This document shows, piece after piece, positions 42,690 to 52,198 of a DNA stretch of 64,000 nt (position 1 is the stretch's first letter; each line of letters opens with the position of its first letter). A program made the translations under genes and the position numbers. This stretch comes from Gammaproteobacteria bacterium (GTDB lineage Bacteria; Pseudomonadota; Gammaproteobacteria; Steroidobacterales; Steroidobacteraceae), in assembly GCA_016874295.1 (NCBI GenBank), contig VGUH01000001.1, positions 62,001 to 126,000 on the forward strand, given 5' to 3'. Under the pieces are notes generated by a model. The model saw only the letters and a program-made list of their open reading frames with translations, was not told the DNA's origin and did no database searches.

Positions 42690-43156
42690 ATGCGGACTCG
42701 CACGATCCCACCTGGCATCCGCCGGGCCCTGAGCAATCGAGACAAGGGCTGCCGCTTCCCGGGCTGTACCTTCAAGCGCTACGTCGATGGCCACCACGTC
42801 AAGCACTGGGCCGATGGCGGCGAGACGAATCTCTCCAACCTCGTGACGCCCTGCCGCTTCCACCATCGGCTGGTACACGAAGGAAAGATCGAGATCCTAA
42901 CCCTCGACGACGGGGCATTCCGCTTCGTCAATCCCGACGGCCGGGCCATGGACAATCCACTGCCCGTGGGCGACTGTGCAACGCTAGTCGCAGCCCAGCA
43001 CGCCGCCAACAACCGCATCACGCCGACCACTGCCGTCACCCGCTGGACCGGCGAAGCCCTCGACCTCGGGCTCGCCGTAAAAATGCTGATGCAGCGAAGG
43101 GAGAAAACGTTTCCGCGGAAACGCTTTGGTCCGGACCTGCCCGCACGCAGCCATGA
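42690..43156 (+). pseudogene. 5'-truncated DUF222-type HNH endonuclease remnant
   Basis: The sequence begins abruptly at the C-terminal HNH part of a DUF222-HNH protein: RTRTIPPGIRRALSNRDKGCRFPGCTFKRYVDGHHVKHWADGGETNLSNLVTPCRFHHRLVHEG. The HNH and zinc cysteines (GCRFPGC, HHVKHW, CRFHH) are there, but the ~300-residue DUF222 part is missing and no matching frame precedes it. Near 43100 a shift to another frame would give GENVSAET and a stop at ~43156, so the tail is also in doubt. The open frame continues to 43451 with no likeness to anything. Confidence 0.65.
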
Positions 43157-43203
43157 CGAGCTGCGCCGCCGAAGGCTGATTCGATTTACAGGCACGGCGT
43201 CGA

Positions 43204-43931
43204 TCAGTGCGCAACCACGAGCCGATAGCCCGCATCGTATGCATCTTGTGTCAGCAACTCGGCGTAGCGGCGCTCCCATTCGCCCGTTTCGAGATCCATC
43301 TTCAGCCTGCGCAATCCCGCTTCGGCATTGCCGACCGCCCAGAAAGACGAAATGCCGCAACGTCTGCGCCCATCGAGATACAGCTCGGGCCGGCGCCAAT
43401 AGGCATGCAGGAAGCCATCGGCACAGTCATGCGGCACCAGAACTCGCGTGATATGCACTGCTCCTAGCCACTGCTCGTACTCGGACATCACGGGCATCTG
43501 CTTCTCGTCCAGTGTCACCAGTTCGGGAAGATAGTCGGTCAGCCATGGCCGGCTGGCGGGATCGAACGTCAGCAGGACAATTCGGCCCCGGGTAACGCGA
43601 CGCATTTCACGCAGACCCCGTTCCCTGTCAGGCCAGTGATGTATCGTCAGGCTCGCCATGGATACGTCGAAGGCATCGTCACTGAATGGGAGGTATTCAG
43701 CCGACGCCTGAACTACACTCGCCGCCGAAGGGCAGCGTTGCCGGATCATCGCGAGGGATGGCTCCACGGCGGTCACCCGCCTGTCAACTGGCTCGTAGGA
43801 GCCGGCTCCGGCGCCGACATTCAGAACCGTCTCCCCTTGCCCAAGAGCCGCATGTATCGCGGCTGCGATCGTGGATCGGGTTTGCGAAACCGGGCGTAAT
43901 CGACGCCGATCCGATCGTAACTTGCGGTCAT
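43204..43931 (-). pseudogene. SAM-dependent methyltransferase gene, frameshifted near its start
   Basis: The body (43204-~43869) encodes a class-I methyltransferase: AAAIHAALGQGETVLNVGAGAGSYEP (motif I), VTAVEPSLAMIRQR, ASAEYLPFSDDAFDVSMASLTIHHWPD. The expected N-terminus MTASYDRIGVDYARFRKPDP sits in another frame, starting ATG 43931 in a TGATG overlap with the speB-like stop. The frames join at 43870-43871, where one base appears missing (CCA CG_ ATC). Either a true -1 mutation or a one-base sequence error. If corrected, a normal ~243-residue enzyme results. Confidence 0.78.
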
Positions 43932-44878
43932 CAAGGCCGTACTGCAAACAACGCAAGCCACTCGTGGGCGATGTGCGCCGCCGCGAGCGCCGTGATCTCG
44001 CCCACGTCATACGCCGGCGCCACCTCAACCACGTCCATACCGACGAAATCGATCCCGACTAGTCCCTTCACGATCGCGAGTGCCTGCGCCGAAGTCAGTC
44101 CGCCGGCGACCGGCGTCCCGGTGCCGGGCGCGAACGCGGGGTCGACACAATCGATGTCGAAGGTCAGGTAGGCCTTCCGCTTGCCGACGATGCGATGCAC
44201 TTCGGACACGACCGCCTGCGCGCCGTGTTCGTGCACCCGGGGCGCATCGAACACGTTGAAGCCCATCAGGTCGTCGTTGTGGGTCCGCAGGCCGATCTGC
44301 ACCGAGGCCTTCGGGTCGACGAGGCCATCCTTCGCCGCGTGATAGAACATCGTCCCGTGATCCACGCGGCCTGTGCCCTCGGCGTCGTTCCAGGTATCCG
44401 AGTGGGCATCGAAATGGATCAGCGACAGCGGCCCGTGCTTTCTCACGTGCGCCTTGAGCAGCGGATAGGTGATGAAGTGATCGCCGCCGAGCGTCAGCAT
44501 CGCTGCGCCCGTCGCGAGGATCGTGTCCGCATGGGTTTCGATCGCCGCCGGGATGCCCTCCGGCCGGCCGTGGTCCCAGGCGCAGTCGCCGTAGTCCGCG
44601 ACCGCCAGCTTCTCGAGCGGGTCGAACGGACAGCCGTAGGGCCGCGTCCAGGCGATCTGCGCGGAGGCGGCGCGGATCGCGCGCGGCCCGAATCGCGCCC
44701 CGGGCCGGTTGGTGGTCGCGGTGTCAAGCGGGACCCCCGTCACCGCGACGTCGACGCCGGCGAGGTCCTTGGTGTAGCGGCAGCGCAGGAAGCTCTGCGC
44801 ACCGGCGAACACCGGCTCGACTTTCGGGCCTTTGAGGTTGCGCGCCGTGAAGGCGTGGTCGTTTCGCATGTCGCCCAT
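43931..44878 (-). CDS. speB: Agmatinase/ureohydrolase family protein
   Basis: 315 residues of the arginase/agmatinase fold. Manganese ligands are visible: His in LTLGGDHFITYP, HFDAHSDTW (Asp-x-His-x-Asp) and DIDCVDPAFAPGTGTPVAGGLT. The last motif (FAPGTGTP..GG) favours agmatinase or another guanidino ureohydrolase over arginase. It would cut agmatine to putrescine and urea; no neighbouring arginine decarboxylase gene is in view, so the exact substrate is open. ATG 44878 has AGG 6 bases upstream. Confidence 0.88.
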   Translation of the reverse strand: MGDMRNDHAFTARNLKGPKVEPVFAGAQSFLRCRYTKDLAGVDVAVTGVPLDTATTNRPGARFGPRAIRAASAQIAWTRPYGCPFDPLEKLAVADYGDCAWDHGRPEGIPAAIETHADTILATGAAMLTLGGDHFITYPLLKAHVRKHGPLSLIHFDAHSDTWNDAEGTGRVDHGTMFYHAAKDGLVDPKASVQIGLRTHNDDLMGFNVFDAPRVHEHGAQAVVSEVHRIVGKRKAYLTFDIDCVDPAFAPGTGTPVAGGLTSAQALAIVKGLVGIDFVGMDVVEVAPAYDVGEITALAAAHIAHEWLALFAVRP

Positions 44879-44889
44879 AGTGTGCCTGA

Positions 44890-45351
44890 TCAGCCTCCGG
44901 GGAATCCAAGCTGCCGCCAGGCTTCGAACACGACGACCGCGACCGCGTTGGAGAGGTTGAGGCTGCGATTGCCCGGCACCATCGGCAGGTGGATGCGCCG
45001 ATCTGCCGGCCATGCGGCCAGCCACCCGGCGGGCAGGCCGGAGGTCTCGCGCCCGAACAGGAACGCGTCGCCCGCGGCGTAGCGGATTTCGTCGTGGCGC
45101 CGGCCGCCGCCGGTTTCGACCGCGAGCACCCGCGCGTCACCGAGCCCGGCGAGGCAGGCCTCCAGCGACGCGTGCTCATGCACCCGCGCCAGCTCGTGGT
45201 AGTCGAGGCCCGCACGCTTCACCCGCGCGTCGTCGAGGGTGAACCCGAGCGGCCGGACGAGGTGCAGCGTCGCGCCCGTGTTGGCGCACAGGCGGATGAC
45301 GTTGCCGGCGTTCGGCGGTATTTCCGGCTCGAAGAGCACGACGTGGAACAT
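44890..45351 (-). CDS. trmL: tRNA (cytidine/uridine-34-2'-O)-methyltransferase
   Basis: 153 residues of the SPOUT fold: [52 protein letters not shown] at the start; later [13 protein letters not shown] and [31 protein letters not shown], which form the knot and SAM site. It methylates the wobble ribose of tRNA-Leu. It ends 11 bases before the agmatinase start. Confidence 0.95.
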   Translation of the reverse strand: MFHVVLFEPEIPPNAGNVIRLCANTGATLHLVRPLGFTLDDARVKRAGLDYHELARVHEHASLEACLAGLGDARVLAVETGGGRRHDEIRYAAGDAFLFGRETSGLPAGWLAAWPADRRIHLPMVPGNRSLNLSNAVAVVVFEAWRQLGFPGG

Positions 45352-45354
45352 GCC

Positions 45355-45400
45355 GGGGACTGTCCCCTTTTCCGCCCCTGAGGAAAAGGGGACTGTCCCC
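45355..45400. repeat. REP-like palindromic element between trmL and pyrD
   Basis: GGGGACTGTCCCC occurs twice (45355-45367 and 45388-45400), with CCCCTTTTCC and GGAAAAGGGG forming the inner arms of one large hairpin. Each copy is also a small palindrome by itself. This is the look of the dispersed GGGGACAGTCCCC-type repeats linked to REP-associated transposases in gammaproteobacteria. No transposase gene is nearby. Fold and position (just after a start codon of one gene and before another) are directly seen. Confidence 0.7.
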
Positions 45401-45416
45401 TCTTAGAATACCCGCC

Positions 45417-46376
45417 GTGAACCCCGGGCCCGCTCCGTCGCTCGCGCTCGACTTCTGCGGGCTGAAGTTCGCCTCGCCGATCGTGCTGCTCTCCGGCTGC
45501 GTCGGATTCGGCGAGGAGTACACGCGCGTCGCCGGTTTCTCGAACCGCGACGCCGGCGCGATCGTGCTGAAGGGCACCACCGGCAAGCCCCGTCTCGGCA
45601 ACCCGCCGCATCGCGTGACCGAGACGCCCTACGGGATGATCAACGCGATCGGGCTGCAGAACCCCGGCGTCGACGCGGTCGTGACCAGGATCCTGCCGAC
45701 GCTCGACTTCAGCGAGACCCGGTTCATCGCCAACGTCTGCGGCTCGACCATCGAGGAATACGCCGAGGTCACGCGCCGTTTCGACGACTCGCACATCGAC
45801 GCGATGGAGATCAACATCTCCTGCCCGAACGTCAAGGAAGGCGGCGTGCAGTTCGGCAATTACCCCGAGATGAGCGCGCGCGTGGTCGCGGCTTGCAGGA
45901 AGGCGACGAACAAGCCGCTGATCACCAAGCTCTCGCCGAACCAGACCGACATCCGCGAGAACGCGCGGCTGTGCATCGAGGCCGGCAGCGACGGGCTCGC
46001 AGTCATCAACACGATCTCGGGCATGGTGATCGACGCGGCGACGCGGCGCGCGGTGCTCGGCAACGTGCAGGGCGGCGTGTCCGGCCCCGCCATCAAGCCG
46101 ATCGCGCTCCTGAAGGTGCGCCAGGTCTACGAGGTCGCAGGCCCGAAGCGGGTGCCGATCATCGGCCAGGGCGGCATCGCGAGCGCGACCGACGCGATCG
46201 AGTTCCTGGTCGCGGGCGCGACCGCCGTCGGGCTCGGCACGGCGCTGTTCTACGATCCGCTGCTGTGCCCGAAGGTGAATGCAGGCATCGCCGCCTATCT
46301 GCGCAATGCCGGCATGGCCTCGGTCGCCGAGTTGACCGGAACGCTCGTCGGCCGCGCCGGCGAGGACTGCGGCTAG
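45417..46376 (+). CDS. Dihydroorotate dehydrogenase-like (class 1B type)
   Basis: 319 residues of an FMN TIM barrel: LDFCGLKFASPIVLLSGCVGFGEEY, KGTTGKPRLGNPPHRVTETPYGMINAIGLQNPG, and the class-1 active-site loop INISCPNVKEGGVQFG with its cysteine. LVNTISG-like INTISGMVIDAATR and IIGQGGIASATDAIEFLVAGA follow. Class 1B enzymes oxidise dihydroorotate with NAD via a PyrK partner, but no pyrK is in view. It may instead act with another electron carrier or be a side-branch member. GTG 45417 is the start. Confidence 0.88.
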   Translation: MNPGPAPSLALDFCGLKFASPIVLLSGCVGFGEEYTRVAGFSNRDAGAIVLKGTTGKPRLGNPPHRVTETPYGMINAIGLQNPGVDAVVTRILPTLDFSETRFIANVCGSTIEEYAEVTRRFDDSHIDAMEINISCPNVKEGGVQFGNYPEMSARVVAACRKATNKPLITKLSPNQTDIRENARLCIEAGSDGLAVINTISGMVIDAATRRAVLGNVQGGVSGPAIKPIALLKVRQVYEVAGPKRVPIIGQGGIASATDAIEFLVAGATAVGLGTALFYDPLLCPKVNAGIAAYLRNAGMASVAELTGTLVGRAGEDCG

Positions 46377-47452
46377 GCGCCGCCAGGCTGCGGCGTGATG
46401 GTCAGCGAGCGCGTCGTCGGGTAGGCGAGCATGACGCCGCGGCGCGCGAACTCCTCGAGCAGCCTCAGGTTGATGGCCTGCTGCGCGTCCAGGAATGCGA
46501 CGTACTCGCCCGTCTCCACCACATAGGTCGCCTCGAACTCGAGCGCGTAGTCGCCGTAGCGGACGAAGTGGGCGCGCTCGAAGCGCGCGCCCGTCTCGGC
46601 CGAGACCGCCGCCGCGATGATCTTCGGCACCTCGCTGATCAACGGGCGCGGCGTCTCGTACGCCACCCGCAGTTTCAGCTCCGCGCGCCGCTCCACGAGC
46701 CGCGCGTAGTTGCGCACCCGGCTCTTCAGCAGGTCGCCGTTCGCGATCACGATCAGCTCGCCGGACGTCGAGCGCAGCCGCGTGCTCTTGATGCCGATGT
46801 ACTCGACCGTGCCCTTATCGTCACCGACCGCGAGTGCGTCGCCGACCCGGAACGGCTTGTCGAGCGCGATCGACAGCGAGGCGAACAGGTCGCCGAGCAC
46901 ATTCTGCACCGCGAGCGCGATGGCGATGCCGCCGATGCCGAGGCCTGCGATCAGCGGCCCGATCTTGATGCCGAGGTTCGTCAGCAGCATCAGAAAGGCA
47001 ACGGCCCACGCGAGTACCACGCCGACGAAGCGCAGGATGTTGAGGCCCGCGGCCGCCTCCGCGCCTGCCGAATCCTTGCTGCGACGCACGTCGACCGCGT
47101 GCCGCACGGTGGCCGACAACCACTGCCCGATCTGCCACCACACGACCACGAGGATCGCCGTGTCCATGAACCGCTCGACCCGCGGCGGCGTCCCGAGCCA
47201 GCGCAACGCCAGGCAGGTCGCGACCGCGACCATGAAGATCCGCGTCGTGGAGTCGACCAGCGTGCGCGCAAGCGGCAGCAAGGCGAGCGGTTGCGCGGCC
47301 GCGCTCCTGCGCAGCTGCCGCGCGATGAATGCGCGCAGGATCGGCAGCACCGTGAACCACAGCGCGAAGGTCAGCACGGCCTTGGTCCAGGCCGCCAGCG
47401 TGTTGCCGTAATACACGGCCTGGCCGAGCTCGCGAATCGATTCCAGGTTCAC
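46373..47452 (-). CDS. MscS-family mechanosensitive channel
   Basis: 359 residues. Four or five membrane segments (~20-170) lead to the pore/beta region ILRFVGVVLAWAVAFLMLLTNLGIKIGPLIAGLGIGGIAIALAVQNVLGDLFASLSIALDKPFRVGD, which is the MscS signature. The cytosolic vestibule follows (GTVEYIGIKSTRLRSTSGELIVIANGDLLKSRVRNYAR). It would open under osmotic downshock. It ends 4 bases inside the convergent pyrD-like gene. Confidence 0.93.
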   Translation of the reverse strand: MNLESIRELGQAVYYGNTLAAWTKAVLTFALWFTVLPILRAFIARQLRRSAAAQPLALLPLARTLVDSTTRIFMVAVATCLALRWLGTPPRVERFMDTAILVVVWWQIGQWLSATVRHAVDVRRSKDSAGAEAAAGLNILRFVGVVLAWAVAFLMLLTNLGIKIGPLIAGLGIGGIAIALAVQNVLGDLFASLSIALDKPFRVGDALAVGDDKGTVEYIGIKSTRLRSTSGELIVIANGDLLKSRVRNYARLVERRAELKLRVAYETPRPLISEVPKIIAAAVSAETGARFERAHFVRYGDYALEFEATYVVETGEYVAFLDAQQAINLRLLEEFARRGVMLAYPTTRSLTITPQPGGA

Positions 47453-47461
47453 GCCGCCATC

Positions 47462-48850
47462 TTATTCGAGCCCGAGCTCGCGCAGCTTGCGGGTCAGCGT
47501 GTTCCGGCCCCAGCCGATGAGCTTTGCCGCTTCCTGCCGCCGCCCGTGAACGCGCTCGAGTGCCGCGCGCGCGAGCGTGCGCTCGAAACGCGCGGTCGCG
47601 ACCTCGAGCAGCGGCGCCCCGCCGCCCGCGAGGTGGTGCCACGCCCAGGATTCGAGCTCGCGGCACCAGTCGTCCGCCGCCGCCGGCGCGCCCTCGCCCC
47701 CAAGGTCCGGCGGAATGTCCTCGACGGCGATCTCGCGGCCGGGCGCGGTCACCGTGAGCCGGCGCGCCGCGTTCACCAGCTGGCGCACGTTGCCGGGCCA
47801 GGCGAACGCGACCAGCCGGCTCTGCGCCTCCGGCGCGAGCGTCTTCGGCTCGACGCCGAGCTCGCGCGCGGCGAGCGCGAGGTAGTGCCCGAGCAGCTCC
47901 GGGATGTCGCCCGGCCGCTCGCGCAGCGCCGGGACACGGATCCGGATCACGTTCAGCCGGTGCAGCAGGTCCTCGCGAAACCGGCCCGCCTTCACCAGCG
48001 CGTCGAGGTCCTGGTGGGTCGCGGCGATTACGCGCACGTCGACGCGGATCGGCGTGCTGCCCCCCACGCGGTAGAACTCGCCCTCGGCGAGCACGCGCAG
48101 CAGCCGCACCTGCAGCGCGAGGCTCATGTCGCCGATCTCGTCGAGGAACAGCGTGCCCCCATCGGCCTGTTCGAAACGCCCGCGACGCAGCGTGTCGGCG
48201 CCGGTGAACGCGCCCTTCTCGTGGCCGAACAGCTCCGACTCGAGCAGCTCCGAGGCGATCGCCGAAGTGTTGAGCGCGATGAACGGCCCGTTGGCGCGCG
48301 GGCTGTGGCGGTGCAGCGCCCGCGCGACCAGTTCCTTGCCGGTGCCGGACTCGCCGGTCACGAGCACCGAGAGTGCCGACCGCGACAGCCTGCCTATTGC
48401 CCGGAACACCTCCTGCATCGCCGGCGCATGGCCGAGGATCCCGGGAATCGGCGCGGCCGTGCCGCCGGCCTCGCCCGCGGCACCGGGCGCGGAGGCACGG
48501 CGAACGAGCGCCACGGCCTCGTCGATGTCGAAGGGCTTCGGCAGGTACTCGAAGGCGCCGCCGCGGTAGGCGGCCACCGCGTGGTCGAGGTCCGCGTGCG
48601 CGGTCATGACGATCACCGGCAGGTCCGCGTGCTCGCGCCGCACGATCTCGAGCAGGCGCAGCCCCTCCGTCCCGGGCATGCGCACGTCGGTCAGCAGCAC
48701 GTCGGGGCGGTGTCCGCGCAGCGCCGCGAGCGCGGCGTCCGCGTGGTCGAAGCTGCGCGGCTCCATGCCGCCCTGGCGCAGCGCGCGCTCGAGCACCCAG
48801 CGAATCGACGCGTCGTCGTCCACGACCCACACCTCAAGCGGCCTGGTCAT
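47462..48850 (-). CDS. ntrC: Nitrogen regulation response regulator NtrC
   Basis: 462 residues: receiver domain ([16 protein letters not shown]; phospho-Asp in LLTDVRMPG, ~54), sigma-54 AAA+ domain ([15 protein letters not shown], Walker A ~166; [15 protein letters not shown], the GAFTGA loop; [13 protein letters not shown], Walker B) and a Fis-type helix-turn-helix at the end ([25 protein letters not shown]). It overlaps ntrB by 17 bases. Two matching sites lie in front of glnA at 52113-52160, which it should activate with sigma-54. Confidence 0.97.
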   Translation of the reverse strand: MTRPLEVWVVDDDASIRWVLERALRQGGMEPRSFDHADAALAALRGHRPDVLLTDVRMPGTEGLRLLEIVRREHADLPVIVMTAHADLDHAVAAYRGGAFEYLPKPFDIDEAVALVRRASAPGAAGEAGGTAAPIPGILGHAPAMQEVFRAIGRLSRSALSVLVTGESGTGKELVARALHRHSPRANGPFIALNTSAIASELLESELFGHEKGAFTGADTLRRGRFEQADGGTLFLDEIGDMSLALQVRLLRVLAEGEFYRVGGSTPIRVDVRVIAATHQDLDALVKAGRFREDLLHRLNVIRIRVPALRERPGDIPELLGHYLALAARELGVEPKTLAPEAQSRLVAFAWPGNVRQLVNAARRLTVTAPGREIAVEDIPPDLGGEGAPAAADDWCRELESWAWHHLAGGGAPLLEVATARFERTLARAALERVHGRRQEAAKLIGWGRNTLTRKLRELGLE

Positions 48851-49928
48851 GACCGTTCTCCATCGGCAACAGCAGCGAAAACACGGTGCGACCCGGGCGG
48901 CTATCGAACTCGATGATGCCGCCGTGGCGCGTCGCGATGTCCTGGGCGACGGCGAGGCCGAGCCCGGTGCCGCCCGCGCGCGCGGTCACCAGCGGATAGA
49001 AGATCGTCTCGCCGAGCTCGGGCGGCACGCCCGGCCCGTTGTCCTCGAACTGCAGCGAGGCGACCACGCGGTGCCGCTCGGTGCCGATGGTCGCGTTGGT
49101 GAGCGCGCGGCTGCGCAGCGTCAATCGCCCGGTCGCGCCCAGCGCCTGCACGGCGTTGCGCGCGAGATTCAGCATCGCCTGGACGAGCAGGTCACGGTCG
49201 AGCACCAGCAGCGGAAGACCCGGATCGTAGTCGCGCTCGATCGCGACCCCCGCCGGCGCCTCGGCGCGTGCCAGCCGGTACACGCGGTCGATGAGCTCGT
49301 GCACGTTCGCGCTCTCCCGCCGCACTGGCCGCGCGGGCCCGAGCAGCCCGTCCACCAGCGCGCACAGGCGATCCGCCTCGCCGATGATCACGCGCGTATA
49401 TTGCTTGAGCTCCTCGGTCGGCAGCTCGCGCTCGAGCAGCTGCGCCGCGCCGCGCAGGCCCCCGAGCGGGTTCTTGATCTCGTGTGCGAGCTGGCGCGCC
49501 ATCACGCGGCTGCCGCCCTGCTGCACGAGCAGCGCCGAGTCACGGTTCATGCGCGAGGGCTGGGTCGTGTCGGCGATCTCGACCAGCACGCTGCCCTGCA
49601 GCGCCGCGCCGAGCGGCGTCAGCGTGACGTCCACCCGGTAGCGCGCGTCGGCGCGCGCCGCAGCCGCGAACGGGACCTCGCGCAGCGCCAGCGGCTCGTG
49701 GCTTGCGCGACTGCGCGCGAGCAGCGCCTCGAGTTCCGCGGCGTCGGCGATCAGCGCCGCCAGCGGCCGCCCGCGCGCAGCGGCGGGGCTGGTCGCGAGC
49801 AGCGCCGCCGCGGCCTGGTTGAGCCAGGCAACCGCCGAGCGCTCGTCGATGACGAGGATCGCCGTCGCGAGCAGGTCGGGAATCGAGGCGGGATCGGGCG
49901 CCGCACGGGCCTCTGTGTCAGTCGCCAT
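48834..49928 (-). CDS. glnL: Nitrogen regulation sensor histidine kinase NtrB
   Basis: 364 residues. PAS-like sensor (~22-130), then HisKA with the phospho-acceptor in MARQLAHEIKNPLGGLRGAAQLL (His ~152), and HATPase boxes NLARNAVQALGA (N box), FEDNGPGVPPELGETIFYPLVTARAGGTGLGLAVAQ (G1/G2). It phosphorylates NtrC under PII control. The ATG at 49928 is used; the frame is open to 49949. Confidence 0.95.
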   Translation of the reverse strand: MATDTEARAAPDPASIPDLLATAILVIDERSAVAWLNQAAAALLATSPAAARGRPLAALIADAAELEALLARSRASHEPLALREVPFAAAARADARYRVDVTLTPLGAALQGSVLVEIADTTQPSRMNRDSALLVQQGGSRVMARQLAHEIKNPLGGLRGAAQLLERELPTEELKQYTRVIIGEADRLCALVDGLLGPARPVRRESANVHELIDRVYRLARAEAPAGVAIERDYDPGLPLLVLDRDLLVQAMLNLARNAVQALGATGRLTLRSRALTNATIGTERHRVVASLQFEDNGPGVPPELGETIFYPLVTARAGGTGLGLAVAQDIATRHGGIIEFDSRPGRTVFSLLLPMENGHDQAA

Positions 49929-49964
49929 GGCGCGCCTCGCGCCCGGCAACGGCTCGCGGCGGAC

Positions 49965-50549
49965 CTACCGGGGCGTTGCGGGCGACGGCCGCGGGCGCGG
50001 CGGCGGCTTTGGCGCCTGCGGGCTCTGCGGCGAGTTGATCGATGGCTGGCGCACGTGAAACGTGATCTGCTCGCTCGAGATCACGGGCCTGCCCGCCCGG
50101 TCGAGGATGCTCGCGCGCAGGGTGTAGCTGCCGCGCGCGAGGTTCGAGAACTCTGCGCTGAGTTCCGACGCCACCTGGCGATTGCCGTTCAGGAAAAACA
50201 CCACGGAGTGGTCCGGGTTCAGCGTCCCGTCGACTTCGGCGGTCGCCGTCACGAGTGCATCCGCGCCGAAGAACACCTGATCCGGTGTCGGCGAGACGAT
50301 CGATAGCGCCTGATATCGCGCGTCGTCCGTTTCCGGCGGCTCGGTGTCCCGCGAGCCCGATGCGTCCGCGGCTGACGGGTTTTCCGGCTCGTACGCGTTC
50401 GGCTCGATGACCGTGATCAGGACCGCATCGCCCGACCCCGGCTGGTCCGAGAAGTGGACCACGCCGTCCTTGTCCACCCAGCGGTAGATCTCCTAGGCCG
50501 AGGCCGCGAAGGCCACCGCCAGCCCGGCGAGAATCAGGAGGCTGCGCAT
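49965..50549 (-). pseudogene. DUF4124-domain periplasmic protein gene with an amber codon at position 19
   Basis: Read through, the 195-codon frame gives a secreted DUF4124 protein: signal peptide MRSLLILAGLAVAFAASA, then EIYRWVDKDGVVHFSDQPG and a second domain (YTLRASILDRAGRPVIS). TAG at 50493-50495 is codon 19, exactly at the cleavage site where Gln or Glu is usual. A single C-to-T change from CAG, or a sequence error, explains it. Without read-through, a start inside the domain (GTG 50477) has no signal peptide. This family sits between glnA and ntrB in many gammaproteobacteria. The remaining 169 codons are intact. Confidence 0.75.
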
Positions 50550-50601
50550 GCCGGCAAGCATAGCCCCTGCCCCGCCGGGCTGACAAAGTGTGACCTGCGT
50601 C

Positions 50602-52011
50602 TCAGAGGCTGTAATACATGTCGAGCTCCACCGGGTGCGTCGACATGCGAAAACGCGTCACTTCGCCCTGCTTCAGCGCGATGTACGCGTCGATGAGGTC
50701 GTCGCTGAACACGCCGCCGCGCTTCAGGAACTCGCGGTCGCGGTCGAGCTGATCGAGCGCCATGTCGAGCGAGTGGCAGACCTCCGGGATGTTCTTCGCT
50801 TCCTCCGGCGGTAGGTCGTACAGGTCCTTGTCCGAGGCCTCGCCCGGGTGGATCTTGTTCTGGATGCCGTCGAGCCCCGCCATCATCATCGACGCGAAGG
50901 CGAAGTAAGGGTTCGCGCTCGAGTCCGGGAAGCGCACCTCAATGCGCCGGCCCTTGGGATTCGCGACCCACGGGATGCGGATCGACGCGGAGCGATTGCG
51001 CGCGCTGTAGGCGAGCATGACCGGCGCCTCGAAGCCCGGCACCAGCCGCTTGTAGCTGTTGGTGCCCGGGTTCGTGAAAGCGTTGATCGCCTTCGCGTGC
51101 TTGATGATGCCGCCGATGTAGTACAGCGCGATGTCGGACAGGCCCGCGTAGCGCTCGCCGGCGAACAGGTTCCTGCCGTCCTTCTGCAGCGACTGGTGCA
51201 CGTGCATGCCGCTACCGTTGTCGCCCACCAGCGGCTTCGGCATGAAGGTGAGCGTCTTGCCGTAGCCGTGCGCGACGTTCCAGAGAGCGTACTTGAGGAT
51301 CTGCACCTCGTCGCCCTTTTTCGTCAGCGTGTTCGGGCCGACGTTGATCTCGCCCTGGCCGGCGGTGCCTACCTCGTGGTGGTGCACCTCGACCTTGAGG
51401 CCGAGCTCCTCGCAGGCCTGACACATCGCGGTGCGCAGGTCCTGGAAACGGTCGACCGGCGGCACCGGGAAGTAGCCGCCCTTCACGCCCGGCCGGTGGC
51501 CCATGTTGCCGCCGTCGTAGGTCGTGCCGGTATTCCACGCGCCCTGCACCGAGTCGATCAGGTAGCTGCAGCCCTGCAGCTCGTTGGTCCAGCGCACGCT
51601 GTCGAAGATGAAGAACTCGTTCTCCGGCCCGAACAGGCAGCCGTCGGCAATGCCGGTGGACTTGAGGTAAGCCTCGGCGCGCTTCGCGAGCGAGCGGGGG
51701 TCGCGGTTGTAGCCCTGCATGGTCGTCGGCTCGACGACGTCGCAGCGCAGGAGGAGGGTGGTCTCCTCGAAGAACGGGTCGATCATCGCCGTCGAGGGAT
51801 CCGGCATGAGGATCATGTCGGACTCGTTGATGCCCTTCCAGCCGGCGATCGAGGAGCCGTCGAACATCTTGCCGTCGGCGAAGAAATCCTCGTCCACCAT
51901 GCGGGTCGGGATGCTGATGTGCTGCTCCTTGCCGCGCGTGTCCGTGAACCGCAGGTCGCAGTACTTGATCTCCTTGTCCTTGATGAACTTGACGACATCG
52001 GCCGGGGTCAT
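50602..52011 (-). CDS. glnA: Glutamine synthetase type I
   Basis: 469 residues, the same length as the E. coli enzyme. Metal and substrate motifs: [75 protein letters not shown], and the adenylylation-site region [17 protein letters not shown] (Tyr ~398), so it is of the regulated GSI-beta type. It assimilates ammonium. RBS AGGGAGA precedes ATG 52011. A sigma-54 promoter and two NtrC sites lie 47-150 bases upstream. Confidence 0.98.
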   Translation of the reverse strand: MTPADVVKFIKDKEIKYCDLRFTDTRGKEQHISIPTRMVDEDFFADGKMFDGSSIAGWKGINESDMILMPDPSTAMIDPFFEETTLLLRCDVVEPTTMQGYNRDPRSLAKRAEAYLKSTGIADGCLFGPENEFFIFDSVRWTNELQGCSYLIDSVQGAWNTGTTYDGGNMGHRPGVKGGYFPVPPVDRFQDLRTAMCQACEELGLKVEVHHHEVGTAGQGEINVGPNTLTKKGDEVQILKYALWNVAHGYGKTLTFMPKPLVGDNGSGMHVHQSLQKDGRNLFAGERYAGLSDIALYYIGGIIKHAKAINAFTNPGTNSYKRLVPGFEAPVMLAYSARNRSASIRIPWVANPKGRRIEVRFPDSSANPYFAFASMMMAGLDGIQNKIHPGEASDKDLYDLPPEEAKNIPEVCHSLDMALDQLDRDREFLKRGGVFSDDLIDAYIALKQGEVTRFRMSTHPVELDMYYSL

Positions 52012-52057
52012 GAGCGTCTCCCTGTTCGTGCGTGTTTGATCGCGATCCCCACTGTGG

Positions 52058-52073
52058 TGCAAGGATTATGCCA
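52058..52073 (-). promoter_or_regulatory. Sigma-54 promoter of glnA
   Basis: On the minus strand TGGCATAATCCTTGCA matches the sigma-54 consensus TGGCAYRNNNNTTGCW at all fixed positions, with GG and GC at -24 and -12. Transcription should start near 52047, about 36 bases before the glnA ATG. Confidence 0.93.
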
Positions 52074-52112
52074 ATTAGTAATCAATGGGTTAGGCGCATT
52101 TTTGCGGGTGCG

Positions 52113-52129
52113 TGCACTACCACAGTGCG
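52113..52129. promoter_or_regulatory. NtrC-binding site, promoter-proximal
   Basis: TGCACT-ACCAC-AGTGCG differs at one base from the NtrC pattern TGCACY-N5-RGTGCA. Its centre (52121) lies about 73 bases upstream of the predicted glnA start. Confidence 0.8.
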
Positions 52130-52143
52130 CACATCATAGACCG

Positions 52144-52160
52144 CGCACCAAGCTGGTGCG
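52144..52160. promoter_or_regulatory. NtrC-binding site, promoter-distal
   Basis: CGCACC-AAGCT-GGTGCG is a perfect dyad and keeps GCACC-N5-GGTGC, the core of the NtrC site. Its centre (52152) is 31 bases from the other site, three helix turns, as in strong NtrC enhancers. Confidence 0.78.
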
Positions 52161-52198
52161 ACGACTTTCTCGCGGACGCTCGGCACAATCGCCGCCCG

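Noticed and set aside
45893-48916. 1007-codon rightward frame over pyrD, mscS and ntrC
   Set aside because: Spans three recognised genes in other frames and has Arg-rich low-complexity sequence.
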